Source: Taxillus chinensis (Eukaryota > Streptophyta > Magnoliopsida > Santalales > Loranthaceae). Taken from it: a stretch of 64,000 bases of DNA. Both the position numbers and the translations under genes were made by a program. The number at the start of each line of letters is the position of its first letter. The first letter of the stretch is position 1. This document shows, piece after piece, positions 10,650 through 23,213 of this stretch. Location of the stretch: the NCBI GenBank assembly GCA_023512835.1, contig CM042089.1, positions 16,170,562 through 16,234,561 on the forward strand, given 5' to 3'. The notes beneath the pieces are model-generated. The model saw nothing but the letters and a program-made list of their open reading frames with translations, had not been told where the DNA came from and searched no databases.

Positions 10650-12089
10650 GTTATACCAGCGCGTCCGGGAGGAACAGCTGGGTGACATTGAGTGTGAGGT
10701 TCTCCGTGCCCGTATTGAGGCTGGTGAGCTATCTGAGGACTGGACAGAGGGTCCTGAGCATGAGTTGTCATTTCAGGGGCGGTTGGTAGTGGCTTCTTCC
10801 CTCAGGGATGAGGTGATGAGGGAGTTTCACCAGTCTAGAGTTGCTGTGCATCCAGGGGGTACGAAGATGTACCATGCACTTCGGGGACATTTTTGGTGGC
10901 CTGGGATGAAACACGATGTGGCTGCCTTTGTTTCACGGTGCCTCGCGTGTCGATAGGTGAAGGCCGAGCATCGGCGGCCGGCGGGCATGTTACGGCCCAT
11001 TGCCCATAGCGGAGTGGAAGTGGGACCACATAGCGATGGATTTTGTGGATCGGTCTTCCACCCACCACGGGGAGGAAAGATATGCTTTGGGTGATTGTGG
11101 ATCGACTCACAAAGTCGGCCCATTTCCTGGCTGTTCGTGAGTGGGACTCTATTGGGACCTTGAGTCAGCTGTACATGAACGAGATTGTGCGACTGCATGG
11201 GGTACCATCATCGGTTGTCTCTGACCGGGATTCGAGGTTCACTTCCCGTTTTTGGGCAGGTTTGCAGGAGGCTATGGGGACCAAGCTTCACTTGAGTACA
11301 GCCTTTCACCCTGAGACTGACGGCCAGACAGAGAGGACGAATTAGACTTTGGAGGACATGTTACGGGCCTGTGTGTTAGATTTTGGGGGTTCGTGGGCGA
11401 CTCACCTTCCTTTGGTGGAGTTTGCCTACAACAACAGTTATCAGGCATCCATTGGGATGGCTCCTTTTGAGGCGTTGTATGGGCGGCCGTGTCGATCACC
11501 TTTGTGTTGGACCGAGGTGGGGGAGACAGCTCTCTTGGGACCACAGTTGGTTCAAGAGGCTACCGAGAAGGTTAAGTTGATTCGACAGCGGTTGTTATCA
11601 GCTCAGCGTCGGTAGAAATCTTATGCGGATCAGCGGCGGCGACCTTTGGAGTTTTCTGTTGGTGATCATGTGTTTCTTCGTGTTTCTCCACGTCGTGGAC
11701 ATCGACGGTTTGGGCGAGGTTCCAAGCTATTTCCGCGGTTTATTGGTCCTTTTGAGATTCTGGATCGTGTAGGGCCTGTGGCCTACCGCTTAGCGTTACC
11801 ACCGCGGCTGAGTCGAGTGCACAACGTGTTTCACGTGTCCCAGTTGCGGAAGTATCACCCTGACCCCACTCATGTGATCGATTGGGGGACATTGGACATT
11901 GCGGATGACATGTCCGTTGTTGAGGCCCCTATCCGTATCCTAGATCGGCGAGAGAAGCTTTTGCGTGGTCGTACTATTCCTTTGGTTCGCGTGCTGTGGC
12001 AGCACCGTGGCATTGAGGAGGAGACATGGGAACGTGAGTCCGTGATGCGTGAGCAGCACCCAGACTTGTTCGAGGACGAACAATCTTAA
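10633..12089 (+). pseudogene. gypsy integrase and chromodomain-like C-terminus of the nested element, broken
   Basis: HHCC region ending CLAC, DDE core with [12 protein letters not shown] and [14 protein letters not shown], the TDGQTER block, then LEDMLRACVLDF, the GPY-type region (VSPRRGHRRFGRG, FIGPFEILDRVGPVAYRL) and a chromodomain-like tail with VRVLWQHRGIEEETWE. In-frame TAG codons at 10954-10956, 11343-11345 and 11613-11615, plus frame changes near 11000, break it. The last 147 codons (11646-12089) are open to the natural TAA. Confidence 0.92.
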
Positions 12090-12402
12090 GCGTGGGAGGT
12101 GGCTGTTGGCCAAGGGATAGTGATGTGTTTTCTTGTATTAGTTGTGTACGATTTGGTGTATTTGTATTGTCTTTTAGACATGTGTTCTTATTGTGATGTG
12201 TTTTGAGATGTGTATTTGTGACATGCGGATATGTGTTATATGCATTATTGTGGTTATGGATTATGGTGGTACTTTGTTATGTGCTGTTATGTGCCGTGTG
12301 CGGTGTATGACCCATTTGGGTGTGGTGGCTTGCCGGGTGGCAAATGGGTAGCTTGTGTTTGTTTTCCTTGTATGTCATTTCTTTTCGAGGACGAAAAGTC
12401 TT
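12090..12402 (+). other. 3' noncoding region of the nested element
   Basis: Segment between the pol stop and the PPT. TTCGAGGACGAA-TCTTAAG at the end of pol (about 12068-12090) recurs just before the PPT (about 12384-12406), so the roughly 290 bases between them sit between direct repeats. Confidence 0.6.
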
Positions 12403-12415
12403 AAGGGGGAGAGGA
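12403..12415 (+). other. polypurine tract
   Basis: AAGGGGGAGAGGA lies directly against the TGTAAGG start of the 3' LTR. It primes plus-strand DNA synthesis in LTR retrotransposons. Confidence 0.9.
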
Positions 12416-14164
12416 TGTAAGGACCCGTACCTTGAGTTAGTCACGGTTTTGCCTTCGAGTAGAGTTTTTCTAGATTTTGACCTAGTGAATGGACTCCAAT
12501 GAATTCACGTGCAAAAGGAAAGATGCTTAGAATGATGTCCTCTATCTACCACAGAAGTTTCAGGCCAAACGGACGTGTATGTGAGGTGCACGTGAAATGG
12601 GTCCATTTCACGTGCAAGTGTGGTTGTCTTCTACATGATGCAAGGAGGCTAGGGGTGAAGTTTGAGCGCATTTGGAGTGCATTTGGAGTTGCACGTGAAT
12701 TGGGGAATTCACGTGCAAATTGGCGTGCAGGCATGTTTTTGCATGGTTACCTTGGTTTTGTCATTCTAATCATCTTTTCCCAAAGGACCATGTTGGAATT
12801 GTGACTATTTTGGTGTGTATGGATGTGGGAAGGTCATAGCTTGTTCCATCAAAACTACGTCGTTTTGATGCTGGGATTCACTTAATCAAAACTACGTCGT
12901 TTTGATGTTGTGTTGTCTATATAAGGAGGAGAAGCCCCTCTGTTTTAGGGTTAGGGTTTGTTGCTCCACCAGCCGTCAGAGGAGAGAGAGAGAGAGAGGA
13001 GGAAGAGAGAGAGAGAGAGAGAGAGAAGGAAGGAGAGCTCCTGGTTGCTGCCAGGCGTCTTGCGTGAGTGGTCAGAGTCTCGTGGGTGGACGGCGTTCGG
13101 CGTGGGATCAAACTATTGCCGTGTTGTTGCGTCCTACTTGAGGTAGGGATTCTGTTCTTCCTAAACCCTCCTCTGTCCTAGGGTTCTAGGGCAGATTATG
13201 GGTTATATCTGTTATATATATATATGTAATCCATATAGGTGTGATCTCCTATATGGATGTTGGCCTTCAGTGGCATTTTGGTGTGATTCTGTGGATTACA
13301 TGCTATATGTTTGATGAAATGCCTTTGTGAATATAGCTGTGTATATGCCCATTACGTGTTTGGTAATATGCCTGTGTGGCTGGACTTGTGATTTAGTGTA
13401 TGTATGTATGCTGGGTGTTTGTTCTATTGCCTGAATGGCTGTGATTGTGCACTTGTGAACGGGTGCACACCAAGTGTTTGGTTTTATGCTTGAGTGACTG
13501 TGGTGTGTGTTGTGTGCATGACTGTGCTATCTGGCCTGAAGAGGCGGTTAAACTACTTTGCCTGAGAGGTGGTTAAACCAGTGGCCTGAAGAGGCGGTTA
13601 AACTACTTTGCCTGAGAGGCGGTTAAATCAGTGGCCTGAAGAGGCGGTAAAACTAATTGCTTGAGATGTGTTTTGTTAGCCAGTGTGGCTGGGGCTGGGG
13701 TTACGCCCACTTGTGTGATGTTTTATTTTCTTTTTCCTAATACTGTCACGTCACTACACCTGTGCACATGCATGTAGCCGCTAGGAGCATGGGAAGGGTT
13801 GGGGAGACTTGATCCCTACTGAGCTGTGGTTGCTCACCCCTCCTACTGTGTTTGCTTGTTTTCTAGGGACTTACAGGCGTTAGGTGGATACACCAAGGTG
13901 GAAGACCATAATTAACTTTACTCTCTTCCCTTTATGTTTTGTTTTTCTTATGGGAATTGATGTAACCCCAGTGGGGATGGGATTGGAAAGGATTTTGTTG
14001 TAATAAACTGGTTTGGATTGCTTTTATGAACATTACTTTCTTGAATGTTGTGGATGTTTAAAATTGTAATATTCTTGGTTTGTATCCTAACCCCTTTGCC
14101 CTCCGTGTGGGTAAAAGGGGAGTCACGTACCGGTTTCCTCGGGTTGGAAATCCGGGGCGTGACA
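12416..14164 (+). repeat. 3' LTR of the nested gypsy element (1749 bp)
   Basis: Same boundaries (TGTAAGG...GTGACA) and internal features as the 5' LTR. Visible differences are a few substitutions, small indels and a rearranged (GA)n tract (about 12985-13025). Confidence 0.95.
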
Positions 14165-14881
14165 GGCTCTGTCACGACCTTCTGCTGGTGCATATCCTGC
14201 ACCACCCTCGCCTCCTGCTGCTGAGGCTACGGTGGTTGTTGAGACTGCTGCTGCCTATTCAGCTCATCCACCTCCTTACCTATCTCCCTCATCGAGCCCT
14301 GCATACCCTACATGGCCTCTTATAACTGAAGCAACACCTAAGCCAAGTCAGGTCCCATAACGGGAGTTGGCAAACTCTGCTGCCTCTGGTGCCCCGACTC
14401 TATCGTGGGCTCCTCTGCCGGGCCTTGGCCTCGGACAACTCTCCTCGGTGGTGCCATCACACTGGCCATAACAACAAATAACAAATGATCAACACTAACA
14501 CTGCTAGCACAAACAGCCATCAAAGGCACAAACCAATCCGTGGTTCTCACCACACGACCCGTAGGTCCATAAACATGCATATAACATCGTGTTGCCCCTC
14601 AGGGTATACAAAACCAAGTCCTGGCTCTCATGGCCACATGCCATTTAGGCACCAAATGCAATCATATCTCACACAAAGACAATCTAGTGCCCTATATGCA
14701 CACAATCATACCACTAGAAATACATCCCCACATATGCTCCTAGGATGATCTAACTAACACCAACATAACCTAGAATACATGTAAGGATCAAGCGCCTTCC
14801 CTATAGTTTTCCAAGTCACAGGGAATCAATTAACCACCCCTCACTAACCTAGGTCCGCTAGACCAAGCTCCGATACCAACT
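14165..14881 (-). pseudogene. gag start, leader and PBS of the outer gypsy element
   Basis: Continues the outer element after the insertion. The minus-strand gag start MAPPRRVVRGQGPAEEP is at about 14457 (an alternative in-frame ATG is at 14469). Gln-rich sequence follows toward 14170. About 390 bases of leader lie between gag and the PBS at 14867-14878, which reads TGGTATCGGAGC on the minus strand (one change from the initiator Met tRNA complement). The first five bases are the right-hand TSD copy GGCTC. Confidence 0.82.
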
Positions 14882-16590
14882 TGTTACGCCCCCAAATTCC
14901 AGAGTACCCGGAACCAGGAACATGACTTCCCCTTGCTCGCACCCGAAAGGTCAAGGGGTAGGTGGCTAGCACCAATAGAGACTACACTGCGGGTGTTGTC
15001 TCAAATATGCATCCCTGTACAGTCATACGTTAAGGGTAATTCTGTACTTTCCCATACATCAACATGCATACAATATGTCAAACATCATATTACAAACCTT
15101 ATGTAATACAACTGTCCATGGACCCATGTCCAGGATACAATACATAAGCCATAGAATACAACTATCATACATCAGAGTAGTGGGCATGTCTTTCTGGAAG
15201 AAAGTCCTCCACTAGTCTCAGGTCACACCTGAAAAGGGTAAATAACAAGTAGGGGTGAGCGACAATTTTAGTAGGTGACCTTAATACTCCACATCATGCA
15301 AACATACAAGTCTATGCTATATGCTCAGTGTACTCGTGTACTGTGTAGTATGCACAATCATTAGGACTCAGCCTGTAAACAAATATCAGGACTTAGCCTG
15401 CCCACACAGGATAGCTTGTCCACGATTTTCAGTAGGATCCTAGCTTAGGGCACTTAGCCCTAGCTCAATAGCTCACGAGCTCAATGGCTCAATACGACCC
15501 TCAACAAGATCTCAACTCAAGGCACTCAGCCCTAGCTCCACGAGCTTAACGGCTTAGCCCAGGCCTTAGCCTGTCAAGTCAACCACATAGCATCACCTAT
15601 GCCTCGCGGTCAGAACACAAACAAATCATGGAGTCCAAGCCCCAAATCCTCAAACCAACATACTAACACCAGTATGGCATTAAGGTTCACAACACTCCCT
15701 TTATAATGCAGGCCAGTCTTCACAAATCGATCCTCATGCCTTGACCACAGAAGAAGATACTCATAGCAGTTGTTTTCTTGCAATAAAAAGTCCCGGTATT
15801 GGGTCTCCATATCATAACTAAGATAATCTGATTTTTTAGGATTTTTTTAGATGTCTAACCCCACTTTCCAAAAATTCACCTCTACGAAAAACTGTATTTT
15901 TCCGAGATTTTGCACTAAATCCCAATTTTCACATTTTAAAGGAGTGAGAATTTTATTTTCTAGTATTTTTCTTTGAATCCGAAAGGGGGGTATTTCGCTA
16001 TTTACATTGTAACCTTTAAGTCTCTCCACATCTAAGTATTTTTCTTTGAATCCGAAATGGTCAAGTGGTCTAGTCCAGTGCAGTCGCACTAGCTCAAAGC
16101 TGTGGAATGAAGCTGCGAAACAAAGCTACGGAACGATGCTGCGGAGCGAAGCTGCAGAATGAAGCTGCGGAGTGAAGCTGTGGAACGATACTGTGGAGCG
16201 AAGCTGTGGAGTGAAACTGCTGACTGCGAACTTCAATCCTAAAGTTCGCACAGGGTACTGTTCATCATCGTTTTTGCCTGTTCTTTTCTGGAATCAACCC
16301 AGCGACCCCCAAATACTCACAAACACTCACAAACACACGTTTCACTCAACAGACTACAAAATTACATATCCAAACTGATATAAATCAGTTCTTAACCACA
16401 AATCTTATGCTAAACCATTAGATTGGATTTTCCCCAGAACCTAGGGTTCATACTCAATTTCATAAATCGTGACAAATTCGTGCACATTCAAAGATAGGAT
16501 CGAGATAACAGGTTCAAGGACACCTACCTGGAGTGATTCTTTGAACTCCACGAACCCAAATCGTCTCAAATTGCCAAGGCTTCAAGCTTC

Positions 16591-16635
<45 letters not shown>

Positions 16636-17031
16636 GTACCAACGTGATAGTGTAAAGTGAAAGATCTTGCTTTTTATTCTATTTATATTTTTGCTAATCA
16701 TTGACCCATATTAACCTTGTCAATAATTGACTCCTAGAATCATAATTAACCTCCAAGGTCACAAACTCCAAATTGAGTCAAATTACTGTCAAAACGCTCA
16801 AAATGATGAGCACAACACTAGACAAATATTATCACCCCCAAATGACCGTGCAAACGAAAAGTCAACCCATAAACCCCGTGAAAGGTAACAATCGGGCCAC
16901 TCGGGGCCCCGACCTGGAATCGGGCCCAAGTACTGTCAAAATGCTTACATCAACGGCTACGCTATCGTCCAAATAGTTACATTCCTATAGAATGACTATC
17001 TTTCAATCCTACCCAAATACGAGTCTTTACA
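14882..17031 (-). repeat. 5' LTR of the outer minus-strand gypsy element (family B, 2150 bp)
   Basis: On the minus strand runs from TGTAAAGACTCG (17031) to GGGGGCGTAACA (14882), next to the PBS. Homologous along its length to the solo LTR at 17865-19885. Contains a TATA-like AAATATAAATAG (about 16680, minus), a (CT)n tract (16591-16630) and short GCTGCGGAGCGAA-type repeats (16090-16220). Several open frames here are incidental. Confidence 0.85.
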
Positions 17032-17864
17032 GCCCTAATGATAATTGATAGAATATAAGTTGACACGGAGACTCGTAGACTCAAAGGTCCAAGGTTGAAG
17101 AGTCTAGGCCATTGAGTTACATGAACTGACAAATGAATTTGTAACTGAGACTTGAGGGCTCTAAGAGTCATAGACTCGGAGAGGCAAAAATTGTCAGGGC
17201 ATAAATAAGACCAAGACTCGAGATTTTAAAGGCAAGAGTCGTAGCTAAAGAGTTGGAGCCATAGAGTCGAAGACTCAAAGAAACGGAGACTCAGTTTGCA
17301 ATAACTTAACGATGACATGTTAAACATTAGACACAGAGAGTCGAATACTCGTAGGGTCGAAGATTCAGTACATGTTTATAAACCCACAGATCTGAATGGT
17401 TGAAGAACATCTTAGCCACCCGAAGCAACCTAAGTGACTCGAAGAGATATAGTCAAAGAATCGCAGCTAAAAGAATAGGCAGATGCTAAGTAAACTCTTC
17501 TCAAGTCACTGTAAGATTCGTAGCAAGCAGTCGAAGACTCACTTAGCATAAAGTGAACACGTGACTTAGGCCAATCTGTAATCTACCACCCTCGGAGACT
17601 CGAAGAAATAGAGTCGAAGACTCGTAGCTAGTAAAGGTTAAGTACACTTCAAGAAACCACCAAGTATCAAAGCAATGAGTCGCAAACTCGCAGAGTCGAA
17701 GACCATATTATAGAGTGAATTCTTCATAATCTGAAATATGCTACACACGAAGACTCGCAGAATCTAATGCTGTTGACGCTAGAAACATCATTGTACACCG
17801 ACATAGGCTCGACCCAAATCTTCGAGTCAAATCTTCGAGCCACCATACCTTTAAGGCAACCACC
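17032..17864. other. noncoding stretch rich in GACTCGAAGACTC-type repeats
   Basis: No gene seen. Short degenerate words such as GAGTCGAAGACTCGTAG recur throughout. They resemble the repeat arrays inside the family B LTRs, so this is probably part of a more decayed related LTR into which the solo LTR at 17865 inserted. Sequence resumes at 19891. Confidence 0.5.
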
Positions 17865-19885
17865 TGTAAAGACCTGTGTTTGGGTTGATTTATGAGATAG
17901 TCTTGATTTGGTAATGAAGATCTCATTTTGGTATCGTGCTCGGCGATACAAGCGTTTTGATTGTAGTTAGGTCCAATTTGGAGTTTGGGACCTTGGAAGG
18001 CTAGTTGTGTAATTTTGGGTGTTTATTAATTTAAAGAGTTAGCTAAAAATATAAATAGGGAGGGAGAGAGAGAATCTCCCAACATGTGGTCATTTGTGGT
18101 GCACGACTTTGGTGAAAGAGAGAGAGAGAGCGTGAAGAGAGCTTGGAGCTTGACGATTTGGGTTTATAGAGCTCAAAGAATAAGTCCAGGCAGGTGTTCC
18201 TAAACTTCTTAGCTTAAATTTGTTCTTGATTTACACGAATTTTGCCATGATTTATGAAATCTCGCATGAACCATGGGTTTTGGGAAATCGGATTTTGGGT
18301 TAGATCTGGTGGTTTAGCATTAGATATGTGGTTAGGATTTAATATATATCGTTGTGGGTATGTATTTCTGAAATCTAGGGGTTTTATAGCCGTGTATGGC
18401 ATGAGAGTTGAGAAGTCAACTATAGAAATCTAGATTTCTAAAATTAAATATGTGTATTTTTGTTATTACCGTGCGATTTAGAGGCATTTAGGACGCGGTT
18501 TGAGGTATATATCATAGTCTATTGAGTAAAAAGTGTATTTGTGAGTATCTAGAGGTCGCTGGGTTGATTCCACATGAAGAATAGTACCATGGGCGAACTA
18601 GAAGGGTCAAAGGTTTGAAGGGTTGAATGTCAGTAGGTTGGAGGGTCGAAGGTCAAAGGTTGAAGGTCGAAGGTCGAAGGGTCGAAGGTCAAATCTTTGA
18701 GGCAGATCATCGAGTCTTCGAGGCAGATCTTTAAGGCTTCGAGGCATAGTTCTGAAGCAGTGAGCTTTGAGGCAGACCTCTAAAGCAGTGAGTCTTCGAG
18801 GCAGTGAGTCTTTGAGGCAAAGCTCTGAAGTAGTAAGGCTTCGAGGCAGAGCTCTAAAGCAATGAGCCTTCGAGGCAGAGCTCCGAAGTAGTGAGCTTCG
18901 AGGTAGAGCTCTGAAGCAGTGAGTCTTCAAGGCAGAGCTCTGAAGTAGTGAGCTTCGAGGCAAGTTCTAAAGCAGAGAGCTTTAAGGCAGATCTTCGAGT
19001 CTTCGAGTATGAGCTTCGAGTCTCTAGGTCAGTAGTGCTGCAGCTTCGGGTTAGCAGTTCCAAGGGACAGCAGGACCATTTACATTAGAAACCATTATGC
19101 CTCTCCACCCTTATTGGTGTTGGTGTGTTGGTTTGAGTATTGAGCCTTGGGCTTAGTGACTTGTTTGTGTTCTTACCATGCTGGATTGAGCTGTTGAACT
19201 CGTGGTGATAGGCTAAGGCTTTGGTTAATCTATTAAGATCGTGGTGACAGGCTATGGCCTGGGTTGAGCCGTTGAGCTCGTGGTGCTAGGGTTGAGTACC
19301 CTAAGCTAAGATCCTGCTAAAGATCGTGGACAAGTTGTCCTGTGCGGATGGGCTGGGTCTTAATGTTTGTTTGCAGGCTGGGTCCTGATGATTGTGTGCA
19401 TTACATGGTGTACAAGTACACTAAGCATATAGTATAGACTAATATGTTTTGCATGACATGGAGTTTTAGGCTCACCTACTGAGCTTGTAGCTCACTCCTA
19501 GTTGTTTATCCTTTTCAAGTGTGACCCGAGACTAGTAGAGGACTTTCTTCCAAGAGGACGTGCCCACTATTCTGATGTATGATACAATATTATATTTTGT
19601 ATTGATTATGTATTGTATCCCGGACACGGGTCCGTGGGCAGTTGTATTTGCACATTGTTTGTGTGATGTGATGTTTGTATGAATGATTGACCTATTATCT
19701 GCATGTTGATGTATGGGAAAGTACAGGATTACCTTTGATGTATGACTATACAGGTTGCATGATTGAGACAGCACCCACGGTGTAGTTTGTATTGGTGCTT
19801 GTCACCAACCCCTTGACCTTTCGGGTGCGGGCAGGGGGAAGTCATGTTACTGGTTCTGGGTTCCTTGGAATTCGGAGGTGTGACA
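17865..19885 (+). mobile_element. solo LTR, gypsy family B (2021 bp), TSD CCACC
   Basis: Begins TGTAAAGACCTG and ends GGAGGTGTGACA. Perfect 5-bp duplication CCACC at 17860-17864 and 19886-19890. No PBS, PPT or coding sequence, so it is an LTR left by recombination between the two LTRs of a former full element. TATA-like ATATAAATAGGG at 18049-18060, preceded by the same context as in the LTR at 14882-17031. Contains a tandem array at 18600-19030. Confidence 0.93.
18600..19030 (+). repeat. degenerate tandem array inside the solo LTR
   Basis: Starts with GGTCGAAGGTC-type short units (18600-18690), then about ten units of roughly 28-33 bp built on CTTCGAGGCAGAGCTCTGAA followed by GCAGTGAG. Reading frames across it (Leu/Ser/Arg-rich) are products of the repeat, not genes. 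Confidence 0.85.
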
Positions 19886-19890
19886 CCACC

Positions 19891-20668
19891 TTCGAGGCAA
19901 ACTCATAATATAACATTTGTACTTAACGATATCATCAACTAGGGTTTGTGTAGTTTGCCTGCACTCTGAACAGTCAAGCACATTTATTATCGCATTAATG
20001 ACTATTAACTACCACCAACAGATGAACGACACAGATCTAACTAGTATGGGCATACACATGCAGTATGGGAAACAAATATGCAGACCTGTAACAGATCCGC
20101 AGCCCATCTGCTGTGTTTCCACAAATTCATGGTGGGAAGTCAGATTGTCGGACAGACACCTAGGCGCACATGCACTATAACCTTAAACTAATATCTCTCA
20201 CATGCTTTGATAGAAATATTTGTCAACTCTCACAGAAAGCGAGGTAAGGAACTCCAAAAATACAACATATAGAATTCTGACATGGATTGAAGAAATAACT
20301 TAAGAGGAATTAACTTGAGAGTTCCAATGCAAGAGAGAAAGACTGAGAGAATTCTTCCAAGTGCTGTGTGTCATGACAAACTAAGAACAGGAACAATCTT
20401 GTAACGATTCACCATACACTTCTTGTTCAACAAGATCTAGCACAACCATCTTATTTACTCTTTACGTTGTTCATCCACGAACAACATCTATCTTAGAACA
20501 TTCCAAAAGGAGTCAATCTTTCCATATTGACATCCATAAGAATATTTATTCTAAATCTGAGGTCTGTCACGTCAAGGGCATTTACTCTCATCTTAGATCT
20601 GTTAGATAGTTCATAAACACTCTTACACTATATTGTCATCTTCTCCATTAATATCATAGTATAGTCAT
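19891..20668. other. noncoding stretch
   Basis: No coding region, RNA gene or clear element boundary seen. The first bases continue the sequence interrupted by the solo LTR. The rest is AT-rich single-copy-looking DNA. Confidence 0.5.
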
Positions 20669-21685
20669 TGTCACGCCCCCAAATCCTGGAAGGACTAGAA
20701 CTAAGAGTGTGACTTCCCCATGCCTGCACCTGAAGGGTCAAGGGGTTGGTGACTAGCACCGATATGGACTACACAGCGGGTGTTGTCTGAGATATACCCG
20801 TACAATCATACATCAGGGGTATTCCTGTACATTCTCACATGCTATGAAGCTAAGAAAAATAATTTATTAATAACAAAGTCATGCTACAATATCTAATACA
20901 ACTTCCATAACAAAGTCATGCTCGTTCGGATACTCAATCAATAAAACCAAATATGTCTTACAAAATCCATAAACTAAATTATGACAAAATGTGAAATGAA
21001 TAACAATTAATTTCGGACCAGCCTCTAGCGAATGAGTCGATACCTGAAACATGTCAACAAAGTAGGGGTGAGCACAAAAGCCCAATAGGTGATCTCCATC
21101 TCCTCACCATCCTATAACATGAAATCCTAAGACTACATGATCGGTGTATGCTTGTGCCAGTGTAATGTCCTATTCTATCATCGAAAGCTTATATTAAAAC
21201 ACAAAATATGACATCACACACATACAATTCATTCATTGAGGGCTCGCACCAGACAATCCAACCATCCATGGGATTTCCCGCAACCAACTCCAAGGATCTC
21301 AGTCACTACTAGATAGCCATATATGGGACCTACGGTGCCCCTAACGACAACCTGCCACATATGGGACCTGGGTTAACCAGCCACATAGGAGACCTGTGGC
21401 CTCTTGCCATCCCTATGTGGGACCCGCAGTTAACCCAACTAGCTCTACCATTAATTTTGCACATATAATCAAGAAGTAGAAATCCCAGATAGTTAGTGTT
21501 TCAAGTTGAAGCAATTACCGAAAATTTAAATTGTCAAACCAATAACATCATACCACACATAACATATATATATATGTATATTATCAACAGTTACTATCAC
21601 ACCACAAATTTTATTTCTAATGTTAAATTAATAATATCAGGTCCAATAAAATTTATAATATTTACACTAAAATTTTCAAGCCAAA

Positions 21686-21745
<60 letters not shown>

Positions 21746-22233
21746 TAACAAAAATGGCCAACAATTAACTTCAAGTCACATAATATTTATTTTATTAACA
21801 AATAAGACATGAAATCTTAGAACAAGTCCTAAAATAACCCAATCCAAAACAGACAAGCCTAGAAGAGATCGGCCGGCCCAATTAGGCCAGCCCATACATT
21901 GCCAGCCCGCTAGGGCTAGCGTCCTGACGCTGACGTTTGCGCATGGGATCAGCGCAGCACGAGCTTTGCATCCGCGTACTGGTGTCCGAGCGGCACAATC
22001 CTGGTGTGTCCGTGCACTGGCGTCTGGGTAGATCCAGCACTTGCGTCTGCGGGGTCTGAGCGGCAAGGGGGGATGGCATGGGTGCAGCCGTTCCCTCCAT
22101 CACGTGCGTGCAGCAGGGTCTGGTGACCCTGCCGCTGACTAGTCCTTCGTCCGAAGGAAACCAGACGGCTTGGTTCTCATATCTTATTCATAAACCTATT
22201 ATTTATGCAGATTATATATAATATAATGTATAC

Positions 22234-22289
<56 letters not shown>

Positions 22290-22362
22290 AAAGATGTTCA
22301 AACGTAGCCAGGCAGAAAACGTGCAGGGACAAGTACAGGTTCCAAAAGGCAATAACGCTGAA

Positions 22363-22401
<39 letters not shown>

Positions 22402-23213
22402 TCGCATCGATAAATTCGAGTAGGTACCATTCTCCAACCGACCATATTCATGCAATGAGATGATGAGTAGTCAAGAATCACCTACCTAGATTTAGCCTCG
22501 AAGGATTGAAGGAATAGAACGCAGCTGCTCTCAAACCCTGCCTCCTCCTCCACCAGCAGCACATCTCAGCACGCACGCACGAACCCCCAACCCTACATTT
22601 CCCCTTTCTTTTCCTTTATATATTTACCAATACATTTATTTTTAACTTAATAATAAGAATAGCCTTAATAATAATAATAATAATATCATAATAATAACAA
22701 CAACCTTAATAATTCCAACAATAATAATTATAATGATAATAATGACAATAATAAAAATAATAATAGAATGATTATAATTATAATAATAACCTCAAAGTAC
22801 GTATAGCAATAATTATAACTCAAAATATTATAATAACTATATTAGTAATTATAATAGCATAATAATATTATTATTTATGATAAACTTAAAATATCAAAAT
22901 ACTTTTATTTATAATAATAACATAATAATACTAATAAATTCAATAATCACATCAATAATAATAATAGTCATAACCTTAATTATTATAATAATAACTCAAG
23001 TGCTTAAATAATCATATTAATAATTTTACTATTATAATAACCGAACATATTAAAATAATAACGTTTAATAATAAACTCAAAATATTAAAATCATCATATT
23101 AATAATAATAATAAGAACTCAAAATGCTAATGCTAAGGTCACACTACCGAATAGATATTCTAAACTCTATTTCGGACCTAACTTTCAACTTCACACAGGT
23201 ATGAGTCTTTACA
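20669..23213 (-). repeat. 3' LTR of a minus-strand gypsy element (family C, 2545 bp)
   Basis: Minus-strand start TGTAAAGACTC at 23213, end GGGGGCGTGACA at 20669. Same family as the LTR at 49353-51472: both carry repeated CCACATATGGGACC-type blocks (21320-21440) and long microsatellites. Contains (TA)n at about 21690-21742 and 22237-22285, (CA)n at 22368-22398, and an AAT/ATT-rich tract 22655-23130. Directly abutted on its right by a polypurine tract, so it is a 3' LTR, not a solo LTR. Confidence 0.85.

Larger units (their letters stand above)
5158..14164 (+). mobile_element. complete Ty3/gypsy (Tekay/Del-like chromovirus) element nested in the outer element
   Basis: A 9007-bp plus-strand LTR retrotransposon: 5' LTR 5158-6904, PBS 6908-6919, gag-pol remnant 7291-12089, noncoding tail, PPT 12403-12415, 3' LTR 12416-14164, TSD GGCTC. 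Order gag-protease-RT-RNase H-integrase plus a chromodomain-like C-terminus and long LTRs place it in the chromoviruses; Tekay/Del is inferred from sequence style, not a tree. The LTR pair differs by few visible changes, implying a recent insertion, yet the coding part has many frameshifts and stops. It is non-autonomous. Confidence 0.96.

Noticed and set aside
18690..19030. CRISPR-like repeat-spacer pattern
   Set aside because: Plant nuclear LTR; units are degenerate and contiguous with no unique spacers.
18607..19063. Ser/Leu/Arg-rich repetitive frames on the minus strand
   Set aside because: Produced by the tandem array of the solo LTR.
21496..22481. Frames with Ile-Tyr or Val-Cys repeats
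   Set aside because: Translations of (TA)n and (CA)n microsatellites.
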